This document shows, one piece after another, positions 27,260 through 36,951 of a DNA stretch of 64,000 bases. Origin of the DNA: Tahibacter aquaticus (GTDB lineage Bacteria; Pseudomonadota; Gammaproteobacteria; Xanthomonadales; Rhodanobacteraceae); NCBI RefSeq assembly GCF_004363655.1, contig NZ_SNZH01000015.1:143274-207273 (forward strand), given 5' to 3'. Under the pieces are notes generated by a model. That model did no database searches and was not told the DNA's origin. It saw nothing but the letters and a program-made list of their open reading frames with translations. The first letter of the stretch is position 1, and every line of letters begins with the position of its first letter. A program made the translations under genes and the position numbers.

Positions 27260-28627
27260 TCAGCTGCCGGTCTTGGGCTCGCCCTTGGTATCGAAACCGG
27301 CCAGGCGGTATTCGATATAGGCCTCGGACTTGAGCTGGCGCATGAGGTTTTCGTACTCGTCCTCGGCCTTGCGCTGCTGGATCGCTTCGCGCGCCTGGGC
27401 GCGGCGCGCGTCGGCGGTGCGGTCGAGTTCGCGCATGCCCAGGCGCTTGACGAAGTGGAAGCCGACATTGCTGCGGAACGGCTGGCTCAGTTCGCCGTCC
27501 TTGAGCTGGCTGATCACTTCGCCGACTTGCGGACCGTAGGTGTCGATCGGGAACCAGCCCATGTCGCCGCCGGCGTTGGCGCTGGTGTTGTCTTCGGAAT
27601 TGGCCTTGGCCAGTGCGGCGAAATCTTCGCCGGATTCGACGCGGCGGCGCAGATCCTTGATCTTCTTTTCCGCCTCGGCTTCGCCGACCAGTTCGGTGAC
27701 CTTGATCATCATGTGCTGGGCGTGGAACTCGGTGACCATCTGCGTGCCCTGCTCGCGCTTTTCCACCAGCTTGAGGATGTGGAAGCCGCTGGGGCCGCGC
27801 ACGGCCTGGGAAACCTGGCCTACGCTCATGCCCTGCAGCAGGTCGGAGAACACTTCCGGTACCTGGTCGTAGCGGCGCCAGCCCAGGTCGCCGCCTTCGA
27901 GGGCGTCGCCGGCATCGGAGGAACGCATGGCCACGGCGGTGAAGTCGCCCGTGCTTTCGATGTCGCGGCGCACTTTCTCGGCTTTCTCGCGAGCGGCCGA
28001 GATCTGTTCGGCGCTGGCGCCGTCGGGCACGCCGACCAGGATGTGCGACAGGCGCACTTCGCCGGTCTTCAGGCTGTTGCTGGCGAGCATGATGTCGATT
28101 TCGGCGTCGCTGACCTGGGCCGACTGGGCGACGCGCTGGCGCAGGCGCTGGGTGGTCAGCTCGTCGCGCAGGTTGCGGCGGAATTCTTCGTAGCTGAGGC
28201 CGTCGCGGGCGATGGCCGTGCGCAGCTGGTCGACGTCCATCTTGTTGCTGCGCGCGATATTGCCGATGGCTTGTTCGATTTCCACGTCGCCGATGCGCAC
28301 GCCGGTCTGGCTGGCCTTCGCGACCTGCAGGCGGGTCATGATCAGGCGGTCGAGTACCTGGCGTTCGAGGATATTGCGGGGCGGCAGCTGTTGCGGATTG
28401 CGCTGGTACTGGGCCAGCACCTGGGTGACGGCGCGGTCCAGCTCGCTTTGCAACACCACGTCTTCGTCGACGATGGCCACGATGCGGTCGAGGGAGCCGT
28501 CGTCGCGTACCGGCTGCTGGGCCGCCGGGTTCGGCGTCTGCGCAGCGGGTGGGGCGAGGAATTGGGCCGGCGCCGCGGCCGAGAACAGAGTGATCAGCAG
28601 GGCAAACGCGAGCGCAGGCTTGTTCAT
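27260..28627 (-). CDS. surA: Periplasmic chaperone/peptidyl-prolyl isomerase SurA
   Basis: 455 residues. Signal peptide (1-21), N-terminal chaperone domain (RIVAIVDEDVVLQSELDRAV to QRLRQRVAQSAQVSDAEI), then two parvulin domains (first around VRLSHILVGVPDG...SGFHILKLVEKR, second around FHAQHMMIKVTEL...VGFHFVKRLGMRE) and a C-terminal helix. It escorts outer-membrane proteins, notably LptD encoded next to it, to the Bam complex. I took the ATG at 28627, which starts the signal peptide MNKPALAFALLITLFSAA. Confidence 0.96.
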   Translation of the reverse strand: MNKPALAFALLITLFSAAAPAQFLAPPAAQTPNPAAQQPVRDDGSLDRIVAIVDEDVVLQSELDRAVTQVLAQYQRNPQQLPPRNILERQVLDRLIMTRLQVAKASQTGVRIGDVEIEQAIGNIARSNKMDVDQLRTAIARDGLSYEEFRRNLRDELTTQRLRQRVAQSAQVSDAEIDIMLASNSLKTGEVRLSHILVGVPDGASAEQISAAREKAEKVRRDIESTGDFTAVAMRSSDAGDALEGGDLGWRRYDQVPEVFSDLLQGMSVGQVSQAVRGPSGFHILKLVEKREQGTQMVTEFHAQHMMIKVTELVGEAEAEKKIKDLRRRVESGEDFAALAKANSEDNTSANAGGDMGWFPIDTYGPQVGEVISQLKDGELSQPFRSNVGFHFVKRLGMRELDRTADARRAQAREAIQQRKAEDEYENLMRQLKSEAYIEYRLAGFDTKGEPKTGS

Positions 28628-28741
28628 CGCAGGTCCGTGAAGAGCTTTGGAATAGCGCGGGCCGGAACCGGCTCCGCGATCGGGCGACGAGTGTGCACGT
28701 CGCCCTGGACTGGTGCCTGAACGGTCAGGCACCGAACCGTT

Positions 28742-31039
28742 TTATTGATAGCCGAGGATACCACGGCGCAGGAAATCGCCGGTTTTCTGGCCGATCGCGC
28801 CCAGGCCCTTCAGCTCCATTTCGAAGTACAGGGCGTCGTTGGCCTCGCCGCTGGCATCGCGCAGGTAGTGCCGCGCGAGCAGGCGCCAGACCACGCAGCA
28901 GGAGTCGCGCTCCACGCCGAACAGGGTTTCCAGCGGCTTGCGGTCGCGCAGGGAATAATTCCAGCGGCCGATCAGGCGCCATTTGTCATTCAGCGGTATC
29001 AGCGCCGAAATGTCGGTCTGTTCGAGGAAATCGCGGCGGTAGCGGTACGACAGGTTCAGCACGCCGTCGCCGAGGAACTTGCGCTGCACGCTGATGGCCG
29101 ACAGGTCGGTGCGGTCGTTGTTCGGGTCCCACTGGTCGGCTACGCGCAGGCGCCAGCGGTCGTTCAGATGCACGTCCAGTTCGGCTACGTAGTCCGAGCC
29201 GGAATAGCGCGTCGGTGCGCCGTACAGCTGTACGCGCTGGTCGTCGAAATAGCGGATCTGGCCCAGGCTGGCCGACAGGCGCTCGGTACCGGTCGCGCTT
29301 TCCAGCAGGCGCGTAGTGACGGCGGCGGTCAGGTTGTTCGCGTCCATCTGGCGGTCGGCGCCGGTATAGCGATTGGTGGTGAACAGCTGCGGGAAGTCGA
29401 AGCTCAGCAACTGTGCGTCGAACAGCGGCAGCTGGTCCTGGTTGCGGTAGGGCACGTAGAGGTAGAACAGGCGCGGTTCCAGCGTCTGGGTATAGCTCTT
29501 GCCGAACAGGTTGGCGTCGCGTTCGAACACCAGGCCCATGTCCAGGCTGCTGATCGGCGTGGTGCGGTCGGGCGAGGCTTTCCGGCGGCTGCCGTCGGCC
29601 AGCTCGGTCTGCACGTCGTAACGCGTGTGGCGTACGCCGAATTCGGGGCGCAGGAACCACGACGCGCCTTCCATGGGCAGGCTCAGGTACGGGTACAGGT
29701 CCAGGCGCTGGCCGGTGGTCGGGCAGGTGCGCGTGCCGTCGATCGTGAAGCAATCCTTGTCGAAGGCGACGAATTCCGACTTCACGCCGCCGCGCAGGCT
29801 GCCGAGCAGGCCGAAATCGCCTTCGAAGGTGGCGCGAGGCAGGCGCCGGTAAGGTTCGAACTGGTCGGACAGGGTGGGATCGGTGATCTGGTACTTGTCG
29901 CCGCCGATGCTGGCGCTCCAGCCGCGGCCGCGGCCGTTGAGGTAGGCACTGGACGGCAGCAGGCTGGTGGCGACCGAGGACAGGCTGTCGCCGAAGTCCT
30001 CGAAATAGCGTTTGTCCGACACGCCGTTGATATTGGCGGTGAAATTCCAGTTCGACGAGATCGAGGTGAAGTTGTCCCAATGCCAGGCGCCGCGTTCGCG
30101 CTCGGCGCGGCGGTCGTTCGACATCCAGCTGCCGTCGATCTGGCCGCGGCTGCTGTCGGTGAGGTAGCGGAATTCGGCGCCGGCCATGAAGCCGCGCTGG
30201 GTGACCAGGCGCGGGAACAGGGTCAGGTCGTAGTTCTCGGCCAGGTTGAAGTAATACGGCAGGGTGAAATCGAGGCCGCTGTTGCCGTTGAAGCCGAAGC
30301 TCGGATAGAGGAAGCCGCTCTGGCGCCGGTCGTCGGTGGGAAAGCGCGCATACGGCAGCCACAGCACCGGCACGTCGCCGACACGCAGGGTGACATCATG
30401 GCCGCGGGCGATGCCTTCGGCCTGGTCGATGTTCAGGTCCTTGGCGCGGATCTCCCAGCTGGGCTGGTCGGGATCGCAGGTGGAGAAGCGCACCATCTTC
30501 ATGTGCGCGTGCTCGTCGTCGAGCAGTTCGGCCTGGGCCGCGCTGCCGTTGCCGCGCGACGTGAGCATCTGGAAGCGCGCGTCGTCCAGCACGGCGGTGC
30601 TCGGCGTGGTCTTGCCCTGAGCCTTGCTGGCCGACAGCAGCATGCTGCTGTCCTGGTAGCGCACATTGCCGGTGGCGAGCCAAGCCGTGGTTTCGGTCCA
30701 GTAGGTCAGCTCGTCGGACTGGATCAGCTGGTCCAGGCGCTGGATGCGCGCCTTGCCCTGCAATACGTACTTCGTGGTGTCGGCGGACTGGAATCGGTCT
30801 GCGCTGAAATCGGTCTCGGCCTGTTCGCGCACGCCGCTGGTCGGCAGGCCGGGCACATAGAACGCCAGCAGCGCGTTCGGCTTGCACAGGCTGAAATCGT
30901 CGGATTTGCGCGGGCATTGATCGCTGCCCGGCAGGCAGGCCGCGGGCTTGGCGGCATGGGCATTCAGGCCGTACAGACACAGTACGGTGGCCTGCACCAG
31001 CAGGCGCAGGCGGGGAGTACGCGAAAGATTGCGCGGCAC
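28742..31039 (-). CDS. lptD: LPS-assembly outer-membrane protein LptD
   Basis: About 765 residues. A signal peptide (RNLSRTPRLRLLVQATVLCL to NAHA), an N-terminal OstA/LptA-like domain (FSADRFQSADTTKYVLQGKA, ELTYWTETTAWLATGNVRYQ, YARFPTDDRRQSGFLYPSFG) and the 26-strand barrel follow in order. The neighbouring cysteine pair DSCCVVWRLL near the C-terminus is the conserved one that forms disulfides with N-terminal Cys (ACLPGSDQC). With LptE it inserts LPS into the outer leaflet. The start is uncertain: I favour the GTG at 31039, which begins the basic n-region of the signal; an ATG at 31108 would add 23 residues. Confidence 0.95.
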   Translation of the reverse strand: MPRNLSRTPRLRLLVQATVLCLYGLNAHAAKPAACLPGSDQCPRKSDDFSLCKPNALLAFYVPGLPTSGVREQAETDFSADRFQSADTTKYVLQGKARIQRLDQLIQSDELTYWTETTAWLATGNVRYQDSSMLLSASKAQGKTTPSTAVLDDARFQMLTSRGNGSAAQAELLDDEHAHMKMVRFSTCDPDQPSWEIRAKDLNIDQAEGIARGHDVTLRVGDVPVLWLPYARFPTDDRRQSGFLYPSFGFNGNSGLDFTLPYYFNLAENYDLTLFPRLVTQRGFMAGAEFRYLTDSSRGQIDGSWMSNDRRAERERGAWHWDNFTSISSNWNFTANINGVSDKRYFEDFGDSLSSVATSLLPSSAYLNGRGRGWSASIGGDKYQITDPTLSDQFEPYRRLPRATFEGDFGLLGSLRGGVKSEFVAFDKDCFTIDGTRTCPTTGQRLDLYPYLSLPMEGASWFLRPEFGVRHTRYDVQTELADGSRRKASPDRTTPISSLDMGLVFERDANLFGKSYTQTLEPRLFYLYVPYRNQDQLPLFDAQLLSFDFPQLFTTNRYTGADRQMDANNLTAAVTTRLLESATGTERLSASLGQIRYFDDQRVQLYGAPTRYSGSDYVAELDVHLNDRWRLRVADQWDPNNDRTDLSAISVQRKFLGDGVLNLSYRYRRDFLEQTDISALIPLNDKWRLIGRWNYSLRDRKPLETLFGVERDSCCVVWRLLARHYLRDASGEANDALYFEMELKGLGAIGQKTGDFLRRGILGYQ

Positions 31040-31171
31040 GGTCAGGTCTTTGGCAGACGGGTGAGGCGCGTAAGATGCCCGAAAGCCGACCATGGCAGCA
31101 ATCGGCACATTGGCAAGTGCTTGATCTTGCTTGCTTGAGGTTCAGCCGTACGGCCCTATTTCGGAGCAACC

Positions 31172-31585
31172 ATGAATACCAAGATCGAAAAGACCGACGC
31201 CGAATGGCGTGAAGAACTGACCCCCGAGCAGTACGCCATCTGCCGCTGCTCGGCCACCGAGCGGGCATTTACCGGCCAGTACTGGGATCACCACGAACGC
31301 GGCATCTACCACTGCGCCGCCTGCCAGGCCGAACTGTTCGGTTCGGACAGCAAATACGACTCGGGCAGTGGCTGGCCCAGCTATTTCCAGCCGCTGCAGG
31401 CGGCGGCGGTGAGCGAGCATGTCGACGAAACCCATGGCATGCGCCGCGTCGAGGTGCGTTGCGCCCGCTGCGAGTCGCACCTGGGGCATGTGTTTCCGGA
31501 CGGGCCCAAGCCTACGGGGCTGAGGTATTGCATCAATTCGGCGGCGCTAGGGTTTGCGGCTGCCGATGAAGCTGGGAAAAGCTGA
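31172..31585 (+). CDS. msrB: Peptide-methionine (R)-S-oxide reductase
   Basis: 137 residues. Zinc-binding pairs CAAC (48-51) and CARC (97-100), the [11 protein letters not shown] and [20 protein letters not shown] motifs, and catalytic Cys120 are all present. It reduces methionine R-sulfoxide in proteins. It is divergent from lptD and transcribed alone. Confidence 0.97.
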   Translation: MNTKIEKTDAEWREELTPEQYAICRCSATERAFTGQYWDHHERGIYHCAACQAELFGSDSKYDSGSGWPSYFQPLQAAAVSEHVDETHGMRRVEVRCARCESHLGHVFPDGPKPTGLRYCINSAALGFAAADEAGKS

Positions 31586-31639
31586 CCTGAGTGTTGCTGT
31601 GTCGCTACAACCAGTCGTCGAGGTTGATTTGAGCGGCAG

Positions 31640-31671
31640 CCCTCTCCGCCAAACACGTTTGGAGGAGAGGG
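31640..31671. repeat. REP-like palindrome, copy 2
   Basis: CCCTCTCC-g-CCAAAC-AC-GTTTGG-a-GGAGAGGG: 14 paired positions per arm. It sits 55 bp behind msrB and could also serve as its transcription stop. The arms match the element at 4495. Confidence 0.75.
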
Positions 31672-31827
31672 CCAGGCGGTGTTCCTTCTCCTTCGACACG
31701 GCCGGGTAAAGGGCTGGGGCAAGGGGCGAGCCTTGCCACACGAATTTCGCCGATCAGCCCAGGCGCGAGCAGCGGTCGGCACACGCCATCCCGCCTGCCA
31801 TTCCCGCTCAAGCCCCGCAAAAACGCT

Positions 31828-32535
31828 TCAACACCCCTGCGCCACCGGCGTCAGCGAACACACGTCCAGCGACAACACATTGCCCTCGTTGGACGTGCGG
31901 AACACCACATCGTTGTTCACTATCACCGGCACCGACGGATAGCCCACCACACCGATATCCGGATTCACGCGGTACCGGATCTGCTGGTCGCCTGCCTGCG
32001 GCACGCTGGACACCACCGGTATGAGGAATTCCAGCCAGATACCTTGTGCCGAGCGCCAGGCGCCACCCTCGGCGGTATTGCGCGGTGCGCGGATGGCATA
32101 GCCCTCCAGCCCCTGGCTCAGCTGCTGCGGACAGCCATAGCCCGAATCGTTGCCCAGGTTGATCAGGCGCGGGCCGTTCGGCACGCGGGCGAAGCAGAAG
32201 GCGGGGTTGTCGGTCGAGATGGCCGGTGTGATGCCGTTGGGCAGCAGCAGTTCCAGGCCGATCACGCTGCCGCCGCAGGGATTGCCCGGGTGGCTGATGA
32301 TCAGGTGGGTATAGAACACTTCGCCGATGGCCGGCGTCAGGTTCGGCGGCAGCAAGGTATAGCCGGTATAGGCCTGTACCCGCGTCTGCAGGATGGGCGG
32401 ATCGCTGACGCAGGCGATGTTCGTGCCTATGCTCTTGAACACGCCGTCGAACCACGGCAATTGCAAGGCCTGGGCCGGGCGGTTCGCCGCCAGGGTCAAC
32501 AGCAACGCAAACAAGCCCAGCAAGCGGCGAACCAT
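31828..32535 (-). CDS. Secreted protein of unknown function
   Basis: 235 residues. Signal peptide (MVRRLLGLFALLLTLAANRP, cut after AQA). The mature part is beta-rich with conserved-looking Cys (ACVSD, NPCGGS, FCFAR, GYGCPQ, DVCSL, final GC), suggesting disulfides in the periplasm or outside. YTHLIISHPGNPCGGSVIGL is its most distinctive region. I recognise no family with certainty. The ATG at 32535 has GAGG 9 bases upstream. It lacks the DxIF C-terminal motif. Confidence 0.75.
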   Translation of the reverse strand: MVRRLLGLFALLLTLAANRPAQALQLPWFDGVFKSIGTNIACVSDPPILQTRVQAYTGYTLLPPNLTPAIGEVFYTHLIISHPGNPCGGSVIGLELLLPNGITPAISTDNPAFCFARVPNGPRLINLGNDSGYGCPQQLSQGLEGYAIRAPRNTAEGGAWRSAQGIWLEFLIPVVSSVPQAGDQQIRYRVNPDIGVVGYPSVPVIVNNDVVFRTSNEGNVLSLDVCSLTPVAQGC

Positions 32536-32619
32536 GAACGTAACCTCGTGACGTCCCCGCAGCAGCGCGGGGTTCGTCGCCAAGGACGCAGTCGCAGGCA
32601 CAAAACTGTCAGGTGTGGG

Positions 32620-33540
32620 TCAGTCCAGCAGCGCGGCCACATGCGCCTGCACCGACTGGCGCAGCGCAGTCAGGCTGTAGCCGCCTTCCAGCGTGGATAC
32701 GACGCGGCCGCGCGCATGCTTGCGCGCAATGTCCAGCAATTCCTGCGTGACCCAGGCGTAGTCCTCGGCGTCGAGGTTGAGATTGGCCAGCGGGTCGAGC
32801 TTGTGCGCGTCGAAGCCGGCGGAAATCAGCAGCAGCTGCGGCTTGAATGCATTCAGCGCGGGCAGGATGCGTTCGCGATAGGCCGTGCGGAATTCGCCGC
32901 TGCCACCGCCCGATGGCAGCGGCTCGTTGACGATATTGCCCACGCCGGTCTCGCGGCGCAGGCCGCTGCCGGGATACAGCGGCATTTCGTGGGTGGAGGC
33001 GTACAGCACGCGCGCCTCGTTCTCGAAGATGTCCTGGCTGCCGTTGCCGTGGTGGACATCGAAATCGACGATGGCGACGCGCTGCAGCCCGCGGGCCAAT
33101 GCATGCGTAGCGCCAATGGCAACATTGTTGAAAAGGCAAAAACCCATGGCCTGTGCATGCGTGGCGTGGTGGCCGGGCGGGCGCACGGCGCAGAAGGCGC
33201 GTTCGTGCTGTGCGTCGATCACCGCGTCGACCGCGGCGCAGACGGCGCCGGCTGCACGCAGGGCGGCTTCGAGCGAGCCCGTGCTCATCACCGTGTCGGC
33301 GTCGATGCGTACGTCGCCTTCCTGCGGTGCCTGGGCGAAGACGGCTTCGACCTGGCCCGGGCTGTGCGCGCGCAGCAACTGTTCGCGCGTGGCGCGCGGC
33401 GCTTCGATGCGGTCGACGCCGGCAAAGCGGTCGGTGTCCAGCGCTTCCAGCACGGCTTTCAGGCGTGCCGGCGATTCCGGATGGCCGGCGCCGGGCTCAT
33501 GGCGCAGGCAGCTGGCGTGGGTATACAGAGCGAGTTGCAT
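32620..33540 (-). CDS. Histone-deacetylase-family zinc amidohydrolase
   Basis: 306 residues, class II HDAC-like (AcuC/HdaH type). Signature regions: HEPGAGHPESPARL near the start, FCAVRPPGHHATHAQAMGFC (active-site His pair), VDFDVHHGNGSQDIF (zinc-ligand Asp and His) and ISAGFDAHKLDPLANLNL. Bacterial members remove acetyl groups from polyamines or acetoin-pathway proteins. It heads away from the secreted-protein gene and is followed on the same strand by it after 84 bp; the pduO-type gene lies 21 bp upstream, so it may belong to that transcript. Confidence 0.93.
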   Translation of the reverse strand: MQLALYTHASCLRHEPGAGHPESPARLKAVLEALDTDRFAGVDRIEAPRATREQLLRAHSPGQVEAVFAQAPQEGDVRIDADTVMSTGSLEAALRAAGAVCAAVDAVIDAQHERAFCAVRPPGHHATHAQAMGFCLFNNVAIGATHALARGLQRVAIVDFDVHHGNGSQDIFENEARVLYASTHEMPLYPGSGLRRETGVGNIVNEPLPSGGGSGEFRTAYRERILPALNAFKPQLLLISAGFDAHKLDPLANLNLDAEDYAWVTQELLDIARKHARGRVVSTLEGGYSLTALRQSVQAHVAALLD

Positions 33541-33561
33541 GGCGGCGGCTGTCCTCGCTGG

Positions 33562-34125
33562 TCAGGCCTTGGGCTTCTTGCGCCGCTCGTGCTGCCACAG
33601 CACCTCGCCGTGGCCGCTGGCGCGGGCGAGTACGCGGGCCAGCACGAACAGCAGGTCGGACAGGCGGTTCAGATAGCGCGTCGCCTCGGGCCGGATTTCT
33701 TCCAGCTGGCCCAGGGTCACCACTTCGCGCTCGGCGCGGCGGCAGACGGTGCGCGCCAGGTGACAGGTCGCTGCGGCCATGCCGCCGCCGGGCAGGATGA
33801 AGTCTTTCAGCGGCGGCAGGTCGGCGTTGAAGGAATCGAGCACATTTTCAAGGCGCGTGATGTCGTCGTCGAACACCATGGCCATGCCCGGTATGCACAG
33901 CTCGCCGCCGAGATCGAACAGGTCGTGCTGCACCTGTACCAGGCATTCGCGCATGGCTTCGTCCATGTCCTGCGCCAGCAGCATGCCGATGGTGCTGTTG
34001 AGTTCGTCCACGGTGCCATAGGCATTGACCCGGGCCGAATCCTTGCGCACGCGCGAGCCGTCGCCCAGGCCGGTGCTGCCGTCGTCGCCGGTGCGGGTAT
34101 AGATCTTGGAAAGTCGGTTGCCCAT
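33562..34125 (-). CDS. pduO: PduO-type ATP:cob(I)alamin adenosyltransferase
   Basis: 187 residues. The ATP-binding N-terminus KIYTRTGDDGSTGLGDG and RVNAYGTVDELNSTIG, then FILPGGG, CRRAERE and the C-terminal RYLNRLSDLLFVLAR, define the PduO class. It attaches the 5'-deoxyadenosyl group of ATP to cob(I)alamin. It is read with cobS and cobC on the same strand, consistent with a corrinoid salvage role. Confidence 0.95.
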   Translation of the reverse strand: MGNRLSKIYTRTGDDGSTGLGDGSRVRKDSARVNAYGTVDELNSTIGMLLAQDMDEAMRECLVQVQHDLFDLGGELCIPGMAMVFDDDITRLENVLDSFNADLPPLKDFILPGGGMAAATCHLARTVCRRAEREVVTLGQLEEIRPEATRYLNRLSDLLFVLARVLARASGHGEVLWQHERRKKPKA

Positions 34126-34246
34126 GGGTGTCGGAAGGTCTCGGAATGGCGGCAGCTACGCGGCCGGTTGGGTGCGAGTGGAAAGGTTTCCAATGAGATT
34201 TGTGGTGCCGCGGCGACGGAACCGGCCGGCGGCAGCGCTGCGACGC

Positions 34247-34855
34247 TCAGGCATCGGCTTCGAAGCGCGAGGCATTCGTGTAGCTTACTTCAAACTGTCC
34301 CATGCGATAGCGGATACGGCTGGCGCGGGCATGGCCCAGGCCGATCGCGAAGGCCTTGGCCGGCGGCAGTCCCAGGGCATGGCAGAGCAGGGCGCGGATC
34401 GAGCCTGCATGTGCCACCGTCAGCACGAGATCGTCGTCCGCCATAGAGCCGAGCAGGGACGCCAGCCAGGCGCCCGTGCGGCGGATCACGTCGCTGAAAC
34501 TCTCGCCACCGGGCGCTTCCTGGATCACCCAGTTGTCGGCCCAGTGGCGATAGCGCACCGGATCCTTGGCAGCGATGGCGTCCCAGCGTTCGCCGTCCCA
34601 TTCGCCCAGGTCCAGCTCGCGCAGGCGCGGATCGGCCAGTGGTTCGATGGCGAAGCGCGCGGCGAAGATCTGCGCCGACTGCTGCGCCCGGCGCAGATCG
34701 CTGCAGAACAGGAAACGCGGCGCCGAACCTTGCCAATGCGCAGCCAGGCGCTGGATGGACAGGAAACCTTCGCTGGACAGGGCCACGTCGGTCTGGCCTA
34801 TGCACAGGCCGGGTGTGGCTTCCGAATCGCCGTGGCGTACCAGGATCAGGTCCAT
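34247..34855 (-). CDS. cobC: Alpha-ribazole phosphatase-like histidine phosphatase
   Basis: 202 residues. Phosphoglycerate-mutase-fold enzyme with the catalytic LVRHGDSE (H8), RAQQSAQIFA, ELDLGEWDG and VAHAGSIRALL (second catalytic His). Its start overlaps the end of cobS by 10 bp, so CobC (dephosphorylation of alpha-ribazole phosphate or adenosylcobalamin phosphate) is the best assignment. Confidence 0.9.
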   Translation of the reverse strand: MDLILVRHGDSEATPGLCIGQTDVALSSEGFLSIQRLAAHWQGSAPRFLFCSDLRRAQQSAQIFAARFAIEPLADPRLRELDLGEWDGERWDAIAAKDPVRYRHWADNWVIQEAPGGESFSDVIRRTGAWLASLLGSMADDDLVLTVAHAGSIRALLCHALGLPPAKAFAIGLGHARASRIRYRMGQFEVSYTNASRFEADA

Positions 34856-35601
34856 CGCTGTGCTCCCGCTACGGCCAGGTAACAGGCCAGTTCGACGAAC
34901 TGGTTCGCCGCACCCAGGGTGTCGCCGGTAATGCCGCCGAGCTGGCGGCGGAAATACAGCCCCGCCAGCGCGACCACGATCAGGCTGACCAGCGCCGCCA
35001 GCACGGCCAGCCAGCCGGCCGCGGCAACCAGGGCTGCGCTGAGCAGCGTAGCCGCGATGACCTGGCGTGCGCCTATGCCGTCAGCCACGGGTTTGTTCGC
35101 CGCGGCACCTTCGCGCGCATACGGCAGCAGGGCGGCCAGCGGCAACACGCTCCAGCGCGCCAGCACGTGGCCCAGGCCCAGGGCAAGGAACAGGTTGGCC
35201 GGGCTCAGCTGCGCCAGTGCCAGGTACTTGCCGCCCAGCACCACGATCAGGGCCAGCCCGGCATAACTGCCGATGCGGCTGTCGCGCATGATCTCCAGCT
35301 TGCGTTCGCGGCTGAAACCGCCACCCAGGCCGTCGGCCGTATCGGCCAGGCCGTCTTCGTGGAAGCCGCCGGTCACGGCAATCGCCGTAGCCAGCGCGCA
35401 CCAGGGCGCCAGCGCAGGCGGCAGCAACTGCAGCGACAGCCAGGCCGCGCCCGCCGCGATGGCGGCGACGACGGCACCGACCAGCGGAAAGAACACCGAG
35501 GCCTGGGCCAGGCGTTCCGGTTCGGCATAACTCCAGCGCGCCAGCGGCAGCCGCGTCAGAAACGTCACGGCGGTGGCGAACAGGCGCAGCAGCGGGATCA
35601 T
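34846..35601 (-). CDS. cobS: Adenosylcobinamide-GDP ribazoletransferase
   Basis: 251 residues, polytopic. Family motifs TFLTRLPL, FFPLVGAVVAA, GGFHEDGLADTADGLGGGFS (the HxDGxxD-type active region) and MRDSRIGSYAGLALI are present. It joins alpha-ribazole to adenosylcobinamide-GDP at the inner membrane. The ATG at 35601 has GGAAGG upstream. cobU and cobT are not in the window, and I see no cobalamin riboswitch in the 130 bp upstream. Confidence 0.95.
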   Translation of the reverse strand: MIPLLRLFATAVTFLTRLPLARWSYAEPERLAQASVFFPLVGAVVAAIAAGAAWLSLQLLPPALAPWCALATAIAVTGGFHEDGLADTADGLGGGFSRERKLEIMRDSRIGSYAGLALIVVLGGKYLALAQLSPANLFLALGLGHVLARWSVLPLAALLPYAREGAAANKPVADGIGARQVIAATLLSAALVAAAGWLAVLAALVSLIVVALAGLYFRRQLGGITGDTLGAANQFVELACYLAVAGAQRWT

Positions 35602-35730
35602 GCGGACCTTCCCAGGAGGGACGGCGAGCGTAGAAGCCGGGTCTGCCAGCGTCAACGCATATGCCGCTGCGTCACCCCGCCTCAGTAGGCGCTTGCGCCT
35701 GCCGCGGCCCGTGCCGCTTATCATTGGCCG

Positions 35731-36951
35731 ATGACAGCGCACTATGACGTAACCCTGGTCGGCAGCGGCCTGGTCGGCTCCAGCCTCGCCATCGCCTTGC
35801 ACGACAGCGGCCTGAAACTGGCCTTGATCGAAGCCGCCGCGCCGCGCGAGCACGCGCAGCCGCGCGAAGACGAACGCAATCTCGCCCTGGCCCGGGCGAG
35901 TACCGTCGCCCTGGACAGCCTGGGCGTCTGGCGTCATCTGGCCGCCACGGCCAGCCCGATACGGCGCATCCATATCAGCCGCGCGGGCGAATTCGGCAGC
36001 CTGCGCCTGGATGCCCGGCGCCAGGGACTGGACGCCTTCGGCGCGGTGATTCCCGCGCGCGAACTCGGCGCCGCGCTGGCGCAAGAAATGCAGCAATGCA
36101 CAGGGATACAACGCTACCAGCCGGCCGAGCTGCTGGATGCGGTAGCCGCGGCCGACCACGTCGCCCTGCGCCTGCGCAGTGGGCAGGACGAGCAGTCGAT
36201 CACCACGCGCCTGCTGATCGGCGCCGACGGCACGCCGTCGCGCGTGCGCGCGCTGGCCGGCATCGGCACCGACGACACTGACTACGGCCAGACCCTGGTC
36301 GTCTGTTCGCTCAAGCCCGAGCGCGACCTGGCCGGCCTGGCCTACGAACGCTTCAGCGACAGCGGGCCGCTGGCCCTGCTGCCGCTGGCCGAGCGCCGCG
36401 CCGGCCTGGTGCTGAGCTTGGCGCATGCCGAAGCCGCCGCCGTGCAGGCCTTCGACGACACGCAATTCCTTGCCTACGCGCAGCAGCGTTTCGGCTGGCG
36501 CGCCGGCCGCTTCAGCCGCGTCGGCAGGCGCAGCGCGCACACCATCCGCCGCGTCGTCGCGCGCAGCCTGGTCGCGCCGCGCTGCGTGCTGATCGGCAAT
36601 GCGGCGCAGACCATCCACCCCATCGGTGCGCAAGGCTTCAACCTCGGCCTGCGCGATGCGCTGAACCTGGCCCAGTCGCTCATCGCGCAACAGCGCCGCG
36701 GCGGCGACCCCGGTGCCGTCGATCTGCTGCAGGCCTATGCGCAGCAGCGTCGCGAAGACCGCGACGGCGTACTTGCCTTCAGCGACGGCCTGGTGCGCCT
36801 GGCCTGCCATCCGTCGGCCGCACTTGCGCCGCTGCGCAGCCTCGGCCTGCTGCTGGCCGACGGCCTGCCCGGCCTGGGCGATGCCATCGCGCGCCGCGGC
36901 ATGGGTTTCCGCGGTCCACCTACCGCCTATGCACTCGGAGCACGTCCATGA
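35731..36951 (+). CDS. ubiH: 2-octaprenyl-6-methoxyphenol hydroxylase
   Basis: 406 residues, FAD monooxygenase. The Rossmann GxGxxG is VTLVGSGLVGSSLAIAL (8-24), the DG-type motif is LLIGADGTPSRVR, and the FAD pyrophosphate motif CVLIGNAAQTIHPIGAQGFN has the GNAAQ form typical of UbiH rather than GDAAH. It hydroxylates the ubiquinone ring. Its last bases overlap the next gene (ATGA). Confidence 0.93.
   Translation: MTAHYDVTLVGSGLVGSSLAIALHDSGLKLALIEAAAPREHAQPREDERNLALARASTVALDSLGVWRHLAATASPIRRIHISRAGEFGSLRLDARRQGLDAFGAVIPARELGAALAQEMQQCTGIQRYQPAELLDAVAAADHVALRLRSGQDEQSITTRLLIGADGTPSRVRALAGIGTDDTDYGQTLVVCSLKPERDLAGLAYERFSDSGPLALLPLAERRAGLVLSLAHAEAAAVQAFDDTQFLAYAQQRFGWRAGRFSRVGRRSAHTIRRVVARSLVAPRCVLIGNAAQTIHPIGAQGFNLGLRDALNLAQSLIAQQRRGGDPGAVDLLQAYAQQRREDRDGVLAFSDGLVRLACHPSAALAPLRSLGLLLADGLPGLGDAIARRGMGFRGPPTAYALGARP

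Noticed and set aside
35602..35730. Possible cobalamin riboswitch ahead of cobS
   Set aside because: The 129 bp between cobS and ubiH lack the B12-box and the required conserved core; too short for the full aptamer plus promoter.
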